64,000 nucleotides of DNA, taken from NCBI RefSeq assembly GCF_001640805.2, contig NC_066848.1, positions 24,097,012-24,161,011 of the forward strand, given 5' to 3'. This DNA is from Lates calcarifer (lineage: Eukaryota; Chordata; Actinopteri; Centropomidae). A program made the translations under genes and the position numbers. Under the pieces are notes generated by a model, which saw nothing but the letters and a program-made list of their open reading frames with translations, was not told the DNA's origin and did not search any database. Of the stretch, positions 1 to 12,700 are shown one piece after another. Numbering within the stretch: position 1 is the first letter of the stretch; each line of letters opens with the position of its first letter.

Positions 1-445
1 TCTCCTCTGCGCAGCACTGGCAGTGTACTATTGTTAGCTTTGGAGTAGAGCCACTGTTATGAAGTGACTAGACCCCAGCACAAGAAATACTCCGATACAA
101 ACTCCACAGATGAGCAAAAGTGAATTGGACCTACGTTGGGGAAAACTACGGTCAACACTGGCAGGGCATTTGATTCATAGAGGGACTTTCATTCAGCTTC
201 AGGGATCAAAACCAACCCTGAATTGGCTCTCTTCCTATTGGAAAGTGAGCTAAAGTTACTGCAAAGCCTGTGAAATTTATGTGATACTGTGGTTTTAGCT
301 GGCTAATGCTCTCTAATGTTAGCTTGCCTGCTCAAGTGGACAAATAAGTAGTAAATTGCTGTGTTGAGTGGATAACTAATTCATCCAAATTCTTGGCTGA
401 TCTGATTGGCAAGCTTGCCATTTGATAATTACTTCATTGACAAAC
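1..445. other. Non-coding sequence, no gene seen
   Basis: No open frame of note is present. Around 290-340 there are several TAATG/GCTAGC-like words resembling the dispersed repeat that follows, so the repeat may begin earlier than I mark it. Nothing else is recognisable. Confidence 0.6.
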
Positions 446-580
446 ACTGGATCCCTGCAGTATAGCTAAGTTACAGCTACCTGGCTAAATGTTGCTTGTT
501 CACTGCGACTTGTGTGCAACGGGATGCAGTCTACAGTTTACTTAGCTCTGACAGATGTAATACAAGGGTTTTCAGATTTT
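446..580 (+). repeat. Dispersed repeat family B, copy 1 (internally deleted)
   Basis: This stretch aligns by eye with 34271-34525. Both share a segment beginning CTGGATCCCTGCAGT, then AAGTTACAGCTACCTGGCTAA, and later GGATGCAG...CAGTTTACTT and AGG.TTTTCAGATTTT-like words. The copy here lacks about 115 bp present in the other copy between the two shared blocks. It is probably a non-autonomous element; the class is not determined. Confidence 0.65.
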
Positions 581-990
581 TTCATGCAAAACCTTTAAGG
601 AAGATTAATGTGATGATCCAGTACATATTTGAGATCTTCCATGCAAAAGGCTTCAAGATTACATGATTCAACTTAAACTGTATAACTCATTAACCTGAAT
701 ACAGAATTGTTGTTTTCAGTGTTTTCATTGTATTTTGTAGACAAACCAAGACTAAGAGTCTACAATCATGCTAGTGGCTCTGTGGCATTGTATTTGTACA
801 AGTGGTGGCTGGTGGGATTATCATTAATTTAGCCAGTATTTATTTAGTATTTTATTTAGTAAGAAAATAAATAAAGTAGAAATTTTGAACTCAGCAAAGT
901 GCATCTGTACACTTCCAGGTCAATACATCCTATATATTGTGACATTGTATTTAAAACCATAAATATCAACCACATTCTATGTGGCAATCC
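581..990. other. AT-rich non-coding sequence
   Basis: AT-rich with TATTTAGTATTTTATTTAG-type low complexity near 838-880. No coding, RNA or repeat signature is recognised. Confidence 0.6.
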
Positions 991-1211
991 ATTCATCCAG
1001 TAGCTATACTGCTTATAATCTGAGGGTCATGGGGGGGTTGTAAGTAATCGCAGCTAACACCAGGCAAGAGGTGTAGTATACTCTGGACAGGTCACCAATC
1101 GACATACAACCATACATGCTCAAATTCACACCCACGGGCAATTTAGGGTTGCCAGTCAACCCAACCTACCGGTCTTTGCAACAGTGCTAACCACTGCACC
1201 ACCATGCCCCC
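991..1211 (-). mobile_element. tRNA-derived SINE, truncated copy
   Basis: The copy is read on the minus strand. The right end (about 1184-1211) is the reverse complement of the tRNA-like head with its A-box (GGTGGTGCAGTGGTTAGCAC). The left part carries the body: a GGACAGGTCACC word (complement of GGTGACCTGTCC), the ACACCCACGGGCAATTTAG word and a CATTCATCC tail. The middle of the body, where full copies have the CCTCCCACAGTCC block, is deleted. Family type: teleost tRNA-derived SINE, V-SINE-like by my recollection; the exact name is uncertain. Confidence 0.8.
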
Positions 1212-4200
1212 TGAACCAAAGTCATTATTTGGAATAGTTGTGAGGACACCATAGACATTAGTACAAGATGTAATGACAAGCCATCCAGCTGTCTGTAGGA
1301 AATCGCATGACAATCTGTCCAAAAGTTGTAGCCATTTCAATCTGGACCAAAGTGCTAGACTGAAAGAATGACACAGATTGTTTGATTTGTCACCCATCAC
1401 ATCTTTTCACATTATTAAATAAACACTTGTAAATAAAAGGAAAGAATGATAAATAGCTTTCTTGCACAAGTTTATTCCTGGTACTGAGCTGGCACAATGA
1501 TAGTTCTATATCAACTCCTCCCACACTGAGAATCCCAACCTTTCTGAGGTCACACCTTCGCACATGTAAAATTCTCTCTGAAACAGTAAATCCTTTGCAG
1601 TGACCTTACATCTAAACAAAGTATGCCATATCTTTGATGTGTGGCCTAAAAAGAGACAAAGACTATGTCACAATGAGTGAGCTGTCCTTGGCTGTAAAAT
1701 GCTAATAATGGAATGGCTTAGACTATCGCTCAGAAGAAGATTAGAGTCCAAGGCTAAAGCCAGGAGAAAGGCCGGTAACATTTGATAAAGACAGAGTGGA
1801 GAAAGGCAAGGTAACTTAAAGAAGAGAAGGTAAAAGAGAGATATCTGAGGATTTCAAGGAATGATAAAAAGCCAGGGATTGTCAGAGCAGAAAGACTAAA
1901 CTAGCTTTATCATTGTGGAGGAATTTAAGGCAGATGAGGTTGAGGATTTCACACATGGCTGTCCCTCATCACAGCCACGCTGGAAATATTTTGATGGCGA
2001 CTGACAGACGACTTTAAAAATTAACTTTCACCCTCTAATTACAGTCTTGTAGTGTCTGATTGGAATGATACTTTGAAGATAGCAGGCCCAAAATGAATCC
2101 TTCATTATCTATAATCTGTTCCCATGTCTAAGATGCCAGTGCAATTTGAGCTAAATCTGGCTATCAGAAGAAGGACATGCAAAAAAGTGAAAAGTGCAAA
2201 TGAGAGAGATAGAAAATGTAAAAAAGAAAAAACGATAAGAATGTCCATATGTTTCAGAGGCCGGCTAGCTTTCCCTCTCACTTCCAGCTTCTTTCTGTGT
2301 CTCTCTCCCTCTCTGGTTCCAGCACTGACCCCACTCATTAAAGCTGATTAAAACTTTTCCAGCTAGCGCTGTTTGCCCTCAGAAGACGATAACCTCTACA
2401 AGGCTGCTACATAAAAGAATAATAGCTGACTACAAAAGAGGGTTGGACAAAGAAAAAACCCCTTCGCTTGGGCACAGAAAGGCCCCAATTGGAACATTTT
2501 AGAAAATTAATGAAATTTTAGATCAAATGAATTATAAATTAAGGAGAAGGAGAAAGGAAAAAAAAAAGATGAATAAGTCATAAGAAAATGTACTCTTGCT
2601 ATCAAACTGTAGGAACATGTTATCCTCCACCAGGCTTGAAGAAACAGGGTCAGGTTCAAGCCATGTGGATTGGGAGGAAAACAAAGGTTCCCGCTCGGCT
2701 CGGCTTTGAAGATAATTGTTGCAACTGTACTTGAAAGGGGACTTTGGCCCCGGCCCCTACTGAGAGGGATCCACTTTGACTCAGTCGCTGTTTTTGTTGT
2801 TTTGTTGTTTGCTGTTGTTTTTTTGGCGGAGTGGCAGTGGGGATTTGCTCCATGTGGGAATGCTTCTTTTTAACAGAAATCACATCAAATGCAAGCAGAG
2901 GCTGTATGTGTGGCACTCTTCTATGTAATTAATAAAATCCCCTTTAATGTGGTATTAAAAATAAAAAAGGAGGCAGTGTGGCAGAGGATACATAAATTGG
3001 TTCGTGCAAAGTTGGAAGCCTTGGAAAAGTTGTGGTTTGTAAGGCTTTTTTCCCCTCTGTGTGCGAGGTGGTGGCTGTCATGCGACAGGGCTAACATGAC
3101 ATTATCAGAGACGTGTGTGAGTTCCCTCAATACTTGTCATGTTCACATTCAGTGGCTGTCAGATGTGACTCTGAAAAATTCATAAAAGGGAGAGCTTGGC
3201 CTGTGTCAGCTGTCATTTTGTGCTGTTAAGTCTAAGGTTACATGTTGTTGAAGTGTTGGTTGAAGTACTTAACAGCAGCTCTGTTTGTCTCTCACACACA
3301 CGCAGACATACACACAGACACAGACACATATACAAGGCATGCCACACACTAACACAGCTGAAGGGTGTTAAATGGATCATTAGCACTGAGCTGAAGAGGC
3401 ACTTGACCTTTCTCTAGCAGGGGTCAGAGAGTCACAGACCTGTGGAAACAAACCACTCTGTGATCAAAGGGCACCAACGCTGGTCAGCCCCTCTGAGTTC
3501 ATTCACTTTTACAAGCTAAACTCAGCTTGTAAACTTAAACTCTGCATGTGTGTATGTTTGTATTCAGAGCAGATTGATGGCCAGACTCTTTAACTGGCCA
3601 TTAAACTCCCTCCAAATTGGAATTTCTTCACTTTTCAACTTCTTCTCCCTGTTTAAACTCTTTTAAAACGCTCTGTATCCTTGCATGAACTCAAAATCAA
3701 GCACCAACTTATCATTAGTAATTATGGCTAATGATGATAAATTACATTTAAATATTAATGCAAGAGAATAATGTAATCTATTGAAGTTTCTTCCTCTCGC
3801 TGTTTGATCCACACATTGTTGTTCCCACTGTATCTCAATGCTGTGTCTGTAGAGCCTCCAAGGCAGAAAAAAGTTACATTTTGGGCATTGTTGAGCATTG
3901 ATAAAGCAAAGGGCTCATTCTGTTTGACCATGAACACTGAGCAGTGAGAGTGAATACTTGAAATTCTCATTAACACCAGCAAAGTACTATTTTCAGTGAT
4001 GACTTACTTCTCAGCCTTGATACAATGACTTTCAGAAATCACATTGCTATTGTACTGTAGATATGTCACCACTACAGCCATTCTCCTCTCTGACATTTGG
4101 ATTTTAAATATCTACCAAAGTCTCTCTTGCCTTGGATCCTTTCTGAGATGGCATTGATATACAGTTTATGAGCTGCATACTAACAGCAGTCAGTATTACA

Positions 4201-4539
4201 TATCTAAATTAGACAAAATCTACGCTATCACAAGTCTAAATGGCTGTGACAGCCAATAAGACAGAATCTCTCTTTCCAGTCAAGTGCACCTCTAGGGTGC
4301 ACTTAAACATGCAAGGCACATTTTTCAACTAAATCCAAGTCACCTAGAAAAGTTTTAACAAAAACAAAAAAGAGCAGAATTGAAGACAGTTCAATGACCA
4401 TTGGAAAATTAAATAAGCTGTGCCATAAAAGGAAAAAAATACAGTTTACCAACAAGGTAACAACTACTTCTTATCTGTAATTTACTGACCCTGACTTCAG
4501 GGTCCCCGGTTACTTGGACATATTTATCAAAGTATTCAC
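1212..4539. other. Long unannotated non-coding stretch
   Basis: No gene is supported. Local features are a purine-biased part at about 1740-1870, an A-run near 2559-2568, T-rich TTGTTGTTT repeats at 2790-2822, and a degenerate CA-rich tract at 3294-3345. Open frames here are short and without recognisable domains. Confidence 0.6.
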
Positions 4540-4991
4540 ATATTTTTTTGGCCACTTGAGGGCAGTGATTATAATCTTTTGAGTTGATATAGCTAACATG
4601 TTAGCAAACAGTTGCTAATTTAAACATCTAACAGTTCCAGAGCAACATTAGCATTTGTTTGGAATTATTTCTATCCAGCTGGGGAATCAAGGTCCAATAA
4701 AAAAAACTCTCTGTAAGCTCTGTTTTTTGTTTCTACCAATTCCCGAGAGATTTTTTATTGTATTTTTTAGCTGAAAACAGCTGCCTGATGTCTGAGAACG
4801 GTGTTATGAAAACAGTGAGAGTGAACCTGGACAGTAAAGTTAAAGACAGCTAAACAGTTTGTTAAAGCTCGCTGGTAAAGCTTTGTAAACCTGAAGGGAG
4901 CAGCAGATTTGGGTGACTCTCTGTAGGCTTGTCTCTATGAAGGATCACTTGTCATTTCATGGTAAAATATTAATTATAGTTGCTTTAAATA
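4540..4991 (+). repeat. Dispersed repeat family A, longest copy
   Basis: A roughly 450-bp old repeat. Diagnostic words are GATATAGCTAACATGTTAGC, TTAGCTGAAAACAGCTGCC, AACAGTGAGAGTGAACC and ACAGTAAAGTTAAAGACAGC, ending near TATAGTTGCTTTAA. The reverse complement of 33880-34230 matches it in the same order, and 15570-15870, 34815-35050 and 38620-38772 look like further diverged or partial copies. It has no coding capacity and is probably a non-autonomous transposon; class not determined. Confidence 0.7.
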
Positions 4992-5037
4992 TTATACTGA
5001 CTGCCAGAAACACAGAAGAGTGTAAAACCAATATATA

Positions 5038-5259
5038 CACTGTTGCCCATAAAGTTGGAATTATTTTTTCAGACACATTCCTCTTTTTGTTTCCATTTAT
5101 ACACATCAGTAATCAACTTTGACCAGATGCATACTGAGTCCCAGTTACCAATTTTGTTTTTTTTTAGAAGATATACACTTTATCTATCAAGAATAAATCA
5201 CATTGTGACAATCATTTCATGAGAAGAGGTAAAAAATTCCAACTTCATGGGCAACAGTG
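5038..5259. mobile_element. 222-bp Tc1/mariner-type MITE with TA duplications
   Basis: The left end reads CACTGTTGCCCATAAAGTTG. The reverse complement of the right end reads CACTGTTGCCCATGAAGTTG. The inverted repeats match at 24 of the first 25 positions. Both ends are flanked by TA (5036-5037 and 5260-5261), the expected target duplication for Tc1/mariner elements. There is no transposase frame inside, so it would have depended on an autonomous relative. Confidence 0.88.
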
Positions 5260-5261
5260 TA

Positions 5262-6089
5262 TTTTGATATCCCCGTATATGTGGTGTGGGTCCGAGCTTG
5301 CACTCTCACCGTCTTCTCCCTTCCTATCCTCAGGTAGTGAACAGCAGCCAGCAGCATGTCAGCTTTCAAAGAGGAAGGTAAAGTGAAGTACAGAGGCATA
5401 CAGAGAATGGTTGCAAACAGCCTTTTTGCACTAGCAGGTACCATGGTCAAAATCCCCTGAGGCTGACATGTTATTCCGCTGTTTGAGCCAATAACTTGCC
5501 CTTTGAGCCATCCAACTGTGAGTGTGTGTGTATGAGAAAGTGTGTTAGATATGGTGTTTGTGTTAGGGTATAATAGAAAGCCAAAGAAAATATCCCCTTC
5601 CCGATCGTGTGCGTTTGTATGTGTGTTGGGAGAGAGAGAATTAGAATGGATGTCTCTTTCTCTGTCATAGCCAGCGAGCTCACAGAGACAGGGAAAAACG
5701 AGGTTAACAATAGATAATCGGACATGGGGTACTAGTCTTCCTTACAATAGGCCGTCGCTGGCACTCACAGCTTGTTACCGTTTGCTCTTCAATAATTAAT
5801 GTGCTTCTCCCTGGCTGCTCTGCTACATGCCAAGCTTTGATATAAGGTTACTGTGCTCAGGGTCCTGCCACAGGAGGGGTGGCTGCTCTAACAGCGCAGT
5901 GTTTCATGTCTTTCTATTTTAAATGCCCATACGGACTCCTCAACAGTTTGGCCCTGGGTGCCCTTATAGGAGCAGGTCCCGATCGAGGTCACAGTATATC
6001 CTTTTTTCTAATGAGAGTCAGCATTTTCGTTTTCATGTTTTTTTTCCAGACATAACTAGAATGTTTTCGCAGGTTTGGGAGATTTCATA
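5262..6089. other. Non-coding sequence with a pseudo-exon-like segment
   Basis: No gene is recognised. A pyrimidine tract ending in CAG at 5333, followed by 44 bp and a GTAAAG at 5378, resembles a small exon (see findings). A GTGTGTGT tract lies at 5523-5532. Confidence 0.55.
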
Positions 6090-6382
6090 GGGCGGCATGG
6101 TGGTACAGTGGTTAGCACCTCACAGCAAGGGGTTTGGGGTTTGAACCCCAGAGTTTGGATGTTTGTGTGGGTACTCTGGCTTCCTCCCACAGGAACATTA
6201 GGTTAATTGGCAACTCTGAATTGCCTGTAGGTGTGAATGTGAGAGTGAATGGTTGTTTGTCTCAATATGTCACCCTTGTGATGGACTGGCGATCTGTCCA
6301 GGGTGTACCCACCTCTCGCCCAATGTCAGCTGGCCTGGCTCCAGCCCCCTGCAACCCTTCAGCAGTATAGATAATGGATAGA
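6090..6382 (+). mobile_element. tRNA-derived SINE, near full length
   Basis: The head at 6090-6170 has an A-box-like GGTGGTACAGTGGTTAGCAC and a B-box-like GGTTTGAACCCC. The body follows with CTTCCTCCCACAG, GGTTAATTGGCAACTCTGAA, GTGATGGACTGGCGATCTGT and CAATGTCAGCTGGC, ending in an ATAATGGATAGA tail. About 60 bp of the usual block between head and body is missing. The flanks share TTCATA-like words (left 6084-6089 region, right 6388-6393 region), a possible degenerate target duplication. Confidence 0.85.
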
Positions 6383-9300
6383 AATCTTCATAAGAGATTA
6401 GAGACAAAAGAAGGGAAAAATTCTTACATTATTAGCAGTGGCATTGTTAGTGGTTTCCAGCCATGGACACAATTAATATAAAACATTTTCTTTCTACAGT
6501 TTATGAAATTCCTCAGGGCTAACATTATCAAGTTAGGCTAACTAGCTTCCGCTATCCGAGCAGAATACAAACTTAACAGGACAATGGGTCATTCCAAATG
6601 TTGAATGTTATGAAAGGACAGGTATCTTATCTTCTATCCGTAATGCTTGACAATTGATGTTTCTTTTTCTTCTGCACATTTTATACCTTATTAGATAGCA
6701 ATAGTAGAAGGATGACGAGTTGCAGTCTATGGTCGGCGTTTTAACACCCAAGCCACCATGGTCCCCAAATTAATTTTACTTTGTGCTGAACAATGGGAAG
6801 AAAAGGCTAGTTTAACTGTTAGTACATCATACAGTTTGTCGTGTTTTATTCAGTTGTCACCATAGAAGTTGACAGTACTTCTCAGTTGTCATTCAACTGA
6901 AAACACCCCCTCATATGCTCAAGACTGGGATGCAGTTTCCACAAAAAATTGATAAAATATGCATAATGGATGTAGTATCATCCAAAGTAAATCAAATTAC
7001 AGTTCTTTAATGCTTTGTCATTAACGTTCTGCATTTTTCAACCTTGCCTCTATCAGAAATGAACTTTAATATGTAACTGAAAAAAGCCCCAAAATTTTAC
7101 ACAAAAGCCCACAAATAGCTTGCTTTAAAGTGACCTTTTGGCCACGGGGAAAAATATTTGTGACAATACCGCTCTCCAGAGAGAAAGTTTAAGATCAACT
7201 GCTATATATAAAGTGTGAAAACTGTAGCAGGAAGTTGGCAGGCCCCTCACTGTTCTGACATATGCAGACCCCCCCCCCCACGCATTGGGATCTGTCAGTC
7301 AGTTTCAGGGGCACAGCTGCAGCAGGGCATGGGGAGAATTAGCCCCCTACTGTGCCCCCCACCCCCCACCTGTCCATCTCCACCCACCAACCTTCCCTCC
7401 CTACACCACTCATTCTTCCTCCCATTTGCCCCCTAACCGAGGGGCCTTCTTTTCCTTTGGTCCTAATCATGGATTTTCTCCAGATAATGTGGTTTATTTT
7501 AGTAATGGGTTGGGTGGGAGTCAAGCTCGTCAATGCCGTCCATCTCTGCCATTAATTCTTACTGTATGTGCAGTGGGGAAATGATGTGACAGGAAAGTAC
7601 ATGTATCTGATAGTAGTGTGCAAAAGCAAAGCCAATGCTATCTACTATATTTCTGCAGTCTATCAGTGACTTGCTTGGTTTTGCATCTCTGTTCTATAAG
7701 TCAAGGCAGTTCTTAAGTCTTTCTTCTCACATATTGAGACATGTTTCTTGCAATGGCATGACGGACAGCAGATGGAGGGATGACTGACAGGCGAATGAAA
7801 AAGAGAAGAGGATGATAAATATGTGAAATCTGTGAGGTATCTGTGAAGTACTGATTTTCTCAGCTTGCGCTCGTATCAGCGAGGGAATGAGTGGCCATTT
7901 TTATACACCAGGGATTATGTCGGTCATCTTTTGTGTGCAGAAGGGTTTAGGGGTTCACACCAGATTAGGGACTGAAGGATTAAATTAGGGAACTTCTAGA
8001 AAATCCCTCAGACGCTGCTCCGTTTATCCCTGTATAGGCAAACACCAGTTTAACTCAGCCATAAATACTGTTATATGTGTCAGTACAAAATACATTATGT
8101 ACTTAATACTTTTAATTACCAGTAAGGGTATTTTGATCAAATGACATTGCAAAAAGAGAAGAGATAAGAAAAAATAAATTCTTGATTCTTGGACCGTAAA
8201 AAGTGTTACATCCTCTGTGGGCTCTAGTTACAATGTATTCATTATGTTAACTTGTTCAAGTTGGCAGACTGACAGAAAATTTGTGTATTCTGAAAGAAAT
8301 ATTGATTTATTCGGTCTTAAACTAGCAAGTGCATGTCTAGAATGTAGTGGAGGAAATATAGAAGGTTCCATGAAATGCAAATGCTTTTGTGGCATGTTCA
8401 CTTTATTTGTAATGCTTACAAATGGAGAAACTGAAAAAAGTGCATGAAAAACAGGAGAAAAAGCTAGTCTTATGCTGAAAGGAGCATTATCACACAGTCA
8501 CAACATCATGATTCATATCATTTTTTCACTTCACTCCCTGCACGTGTCAGGCTTTCACAGTATGGATGCGTTTTTCCGTCACACACAAGCTCTCCGATGA
8601 GGGCTTGTGTGCGACGGGCCTGTTAGTACTCCTGCATTCAAATCCAACATTTCCTTTCATGTATGGCCTTGCACCACATGGCTGACCACAAAACAGCCTC
8701 CAAGAAATCTCTAAAATAAACATCTGTGTTCTCTTTGAGCGTCTCAACATCCATATGTGGTGCTCAGGCCCATGTTTTACTGAAATGTCCAAGACCCTTA
8801 ATGACCTTAACATCTTATGTTTAGGCAAAGAGGATTAAACCAAGTTTTATACCTTCATTTTTTAAAGAAAGCATCCGTTCACCAAATCAGAGGGTGAATG
8901 CTTGCAAACCCAAACATGGGACCGCATAATGACAGCCAAGGCTTCTGGCAAAGAGGCCACAGAGGTTGTAAAATAATGTGGGGAGAGAGGGAGAGGGGAA
9001 TGACCAGTGCTTAAATATGGGTTTCCTTCTGGGGTTATACATGTCTTTAAGTGTGTGCAGGCCTTGTGATCAGCAAACCCCAGAGTGGAATGGTCGCCTC
9101 AAATAGAGTGCGACCAGCCGCTTCATAAGTCAAAGCCTGAGAACCGTGTGACAATCTGCCACTTGGTAGGAAGGGAGGTGATACCACACCGGTGTCAGGG
9201 AGAAAACAGGAATACTCTGCTTTATTCCTAAACTGCCTATAATTAACAAATTAATGACAAATTATACAGCAGGTCAAAGCAAATGGCAAATTGTAGGGTC

Positions 9301-10482
9301 TTCATCGCACTTGCTCTCTGACATTCACTTAATTTCAGGAGAGATTTTTGAATGACATTCAAGCCCCAGGGTTTGGTAGTTTGTGATTAGCATTTGTGGT
9401 CTGAAGTTAGACAGTCTTTCTTGGCATTCCATGACATGTACGTACCAGATTCCTCCAGATGTCCATTACTGGAAAACACACTTTGTGGGTATCCAGATTA
9501 ATGTTAGCTTTGATTTACTCTACTCAGTAATATACATATAATAACACAACAACAGTGTGTGCTTTAGGACAAGAGGTTAACTATGGGATTTTATAGACCA
9601 AGAATACATAGACACATACCAACTGGCACAGTGTTGCTTGTAATTCTTGCTTTTTGGTCAGGATTTATACTGCATTTCACACTTCTACTTTTCTCCTACA
9701 GAATTTCAGGATTTTTTTATTTATTCAAACAATAGGGGGCTATATAAAAAACCTTATGTATCACTTTTTGTGGAAAAAACTCAACAACAAACAACACCAT
9801 CCCTAATATCTAAACAAAATGTATCAGAACTGAATAACTTAAAGAGACAAAGTATTTAAGATGGATGTAGACCTAATTTTCATAATTGCCCCCAAAGTGC
9901 ACACAGTAAAGTAAAATAAGTTTTAATACATTAATTTGTAATTACATACATAGAAAGTTATCATAGTGTCTGTCCCATTAATGTCTACTTATGGTAATGT
10001 TCTGGTTATTAGGCAGTGCCAAAAATCACATGAATGAGACATGAGAATATAAGTTAATTAGCACTGGACAATGGTTAAAGTCAACTGCTTGTTTGTGATG
10101 TGTTACACTCAGCTCTCACGCCACATACCAGTAAGCTGTGGGTTTTACACACAGTTGACTTTGTGGGAAGGACAGGGGGATATGTATAAACAAAGCTGCA
10201 AGTGTCTCGGTAACAGTTCAGCTAACTCTAGAAGAATAGGCAATAAAGAAAAAAACATTAATAAAATTATCATATTAGCAATGTTCCAAACTGAGATACC
10301 AAATGTTAACTGTAGCATCCAAACCTCATCATGGCTAATGCTACAGTGGTCTCCTCACACAGCCCATCGGGAACACTGGGAAGCCTGAGGGCCATTTTGG
10401 CCTGTCATCAGCAGTCAACTTGACCAGTGATTTTGCGATGGATAACAATTTAAACATCTTAAGTGTCTAAGTGTATATGTGT
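6383..10482. other. Long unannotated non-coding stretch
   Basis: No gene, RNA or transposon is recognised. Local features are an 11-C run at 7269-7279 followed by a C-rich tract at 7345-7440, and a purine-rich part around 8975-9000. Short open frames overlapping the C-rich tract are proline-rich by composition only. Confidence 0.6.
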
Positions 10483-10761
10483 CATGGTGCACGATCAGTA
10501 CTAGCACTTCTGGGTTCGACTCACCGTTCAGGTGGCTTTCTTCTGTGTGGAGTTTGTATGTTCTCCTTGTGCCTGTGTGGGTTTTCTCAGGATAGGCTAT
10601 TTGGCGACTGTAGGTGAGGAAGTGAACATGACTGGTTGTGTGTTTCTATATGTGATAGACTGGTGACCTGTCCAAGATGTACCCCACCTCTTGCCCAATG
10701 TCAGCTGAGATTGGCGCCAGTGACCCTCAAAGGATACACGGTAAAGCTAATGGACAGATGG
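10483..10761 (+). mobile_element. tRNA-derived SINE, diverged copy
   Basis: Same family as 6090-6382. A damaged head is followed by a B-box-like GGGTTCGACTCACC. The central block then matches the family consensus (TTCTGTGTGGAGTTTGTATG, TTCTCCTTGTGCCTGTGTGG), and the 3' half has ACTGGTGACCTGTCC, ACCCCACCTCTTGCCCAATG and a TAATGGACAGATGG tail. The block containing the CCTCCCACAG word is lost. Confidence 0.82.
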
Positions 10762-11284
10762 TAATTGTGTTTCTCTAGACAGTCATATTGGTCATATTAA
10801 ATTCTTGTGATGGGAAAAAATGTGTCCTGGCTATGTGACAGTACACCGTCATGACCACAGTACACACAATTTATAGTTACAAAAATGCATTTCAATTGCA
10901 TTTATTTGTTAAGTAATAAATTTCTCAGCCAAAAGAAAAAAATATTTTCTGATCCCCCCTCATAATTTCATTCAGTCCCATTCATTCAGTGATTTATTTA
11001 TTTATTATTCAAGAAAGCTATGTATTGTTGTAATCTATGCATAAAAGTATGTGCACAGTGTTTGCCATGGACATCTACGTTATGCAAATGGTGGTCGTAT
11101 CACATCTAAATGGGAAAAAAAAACCTTCAATGTGCCTTCTGTTCCAAGCTCACTTAATAACCACAAAATCTCCTTGAGTGGCAAACGAAGGACAGATTGC
11201 GCCAAAACCAATTATTGCGCCTTTGTTTTAGCGGTTGTTAAGTCCACAGATCTCCTAAGAGCCAGAGTGCTGTTTTGATGTCTT
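10762..11284. other. Non-coding sequence
   Basis: AT-rich with TTTATTTATTTATTATT low complexity at 10992-11010. No gene or known repeat is seen. Confidence 0.6.
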
Positions 11285-11520
11285 TGAGTCAGGGTTATTG
11301 GTGGATGGCATTAGCCACAGCTATAGCTACAAAGAGCCAGGCGGCGATGGGGCCCGAGCCTTGGTCCAGATGGCATTCTGCCACCGCGACCTTGTCAGCA
11401 CCTGCTCCCCAGGCACTTTGTCCGGGCATCGCCAGCGGGAACTGAGACGGGCACATCATGCCACCCCATCGCCATGGCAGCTAATGAGCCCCGTGCCCGC
11501 TTAATTAAGGAAACCAGCTT
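11285..11520. promoter_or_regulatory. Candidate conserved non-coding element 1
   Basis: This segment differs from its surroundings. It is GC-rich (ACCGCGACCTTGTCAGC, GTCCGGGCATCGCC), non-repetitive, and ends in a homeodomain-like cluster GCTAATGAGC followed by the palindrome CTTAATTAAG at 11500-11509. An open frame crosses it (11298-11504, plus) but has no recognisable domain, and I do not call it a gene. Regulatory function is inference from composition and motif content; no alignment was possible. Confidence 0.3.
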
Positions 11521-12165
11521 AATGCAAGAAAGAGGGGAGGTGGGGGGGGGGACATAAAAAAACACAGCATATGCTGGACTGCAACCAAAACAACAGAAAT
11601 AAATAATTAGCCCCAAAAAAGGGAGTGATCGCTAGAGCCAAAATATCATTAAAATTTGAAATGTAAATCTCCTTATCAGCCTCCCAATGTCACAAATTAG
11701 CACTACAGCTCAACGCATTAAATCAAGGCTAAAAATATTCAATTAATAAATGAATGAGTGGTGATGAACTTTTGATTATTTTGGGCTACAGTCCAAGTGT
11801 ACCTTATCAGGAAATGTCACCTTGGACTAGGCCTCGTTGGTCTGTTAAATAGTGTCAGAGCATCCTTCTTTATCTGCTTATTTATTTCTTTTTCATAAAG
11901 AGCACTCCATATCGTGGAACCTCTCTGCTGAGACGGAGGCTGTCCATGTTTATGCCTGATTAGCCAAAGCACCACAACATGCACTTGCTTTTGCTCCAGC
12001 AAAAAAGGCAATAAATCATTTAGATTTTGTTAAGCTCAAATGAAAGCCATGTGCATGTGGTGGAATTACGGCATTTAAAATGTTACACGTCAGCCCCGCC
12101 CCTCCCTTTGGACACGCACACACCCACATAAGCCAACACCTTCTCCTCCTCCTCTGCCCTCATCA

Positions 12166-12201
<36 letters not shown>

Positions 12202-12394
12202 ACCCCTACACTCCACTACCCCTATTATTCAGGACAAAAATGTCCCTCTAAGAATGTCAGCCTGTTCCAAAAAAAAAAGGAAGGCACAGAAAAAAAAAAG
12301 AAGAAAAAAAAATTCTGTGTCCCTCCACATCTGAGGGCCCAGAGAGCGAGGGATGGAAGGGGAAGGAGAAAGGGGGGGGGGCTAATGTGCAAAC
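11521..12394. other. Non-coding sequence with homopolymer runs
   Basis: Contains a G-run at 11541-11550, a (CA)n microsatellite annotated separately, A-rich blocks at 12268-12312 and a G-run near 12373-12381. No gene is supported. Confidence 0.6.
12168..12197. repeat. (CA)n microsatellite
   Basis: About 15 uninterrupted CA units between CATCAAG and GACAACCCC. Confidence 0.95.
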
Positions 12395-12700
12395 TTGTTT
12401 CCGTCCTCTACGGCTCGCCCATCATTTATTCAGCAGCTCGGCGCTCGAGACGGGCCACTCGCATTTGCTTGATACTCAATTATACATTAGTGTACATCAC
12501 TTGGCAATCTGTTCATATCAATTTAATTGGATTTTAATATTGCCTCAGATCTTGTTGTCCAATTAACAGTGCTGGCTGGCAATAAAGCAGAACCACACAC
12601 TATGTGACACCTTTGATCCCCGCCATATGGAGCCCTTCCATTGATTACCGGCACCGCCACTGAATTTCACTCCCTCAATATGGCCTGTGATGAATGGAGG
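12395..12700. promoter_or_regulatory. Candidate conserved non-coding element 2
   Basis: About 300 bp of unique sequence free of simple repeats, dense in TAAT/ATTA and AATTAA-type homeodomain words (CAATTATACATTAGTG, ATCAATTTAATTGGATTTTA, CCAATTAACAG) next to CpG-containing blocks (CTCGGCGCTCGAGACGGG). This mixed texture is typical of vertebrate developmental enhancers in gene deserts. The call is inference; conservation cannot be tested here. Confidence 0.35.
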
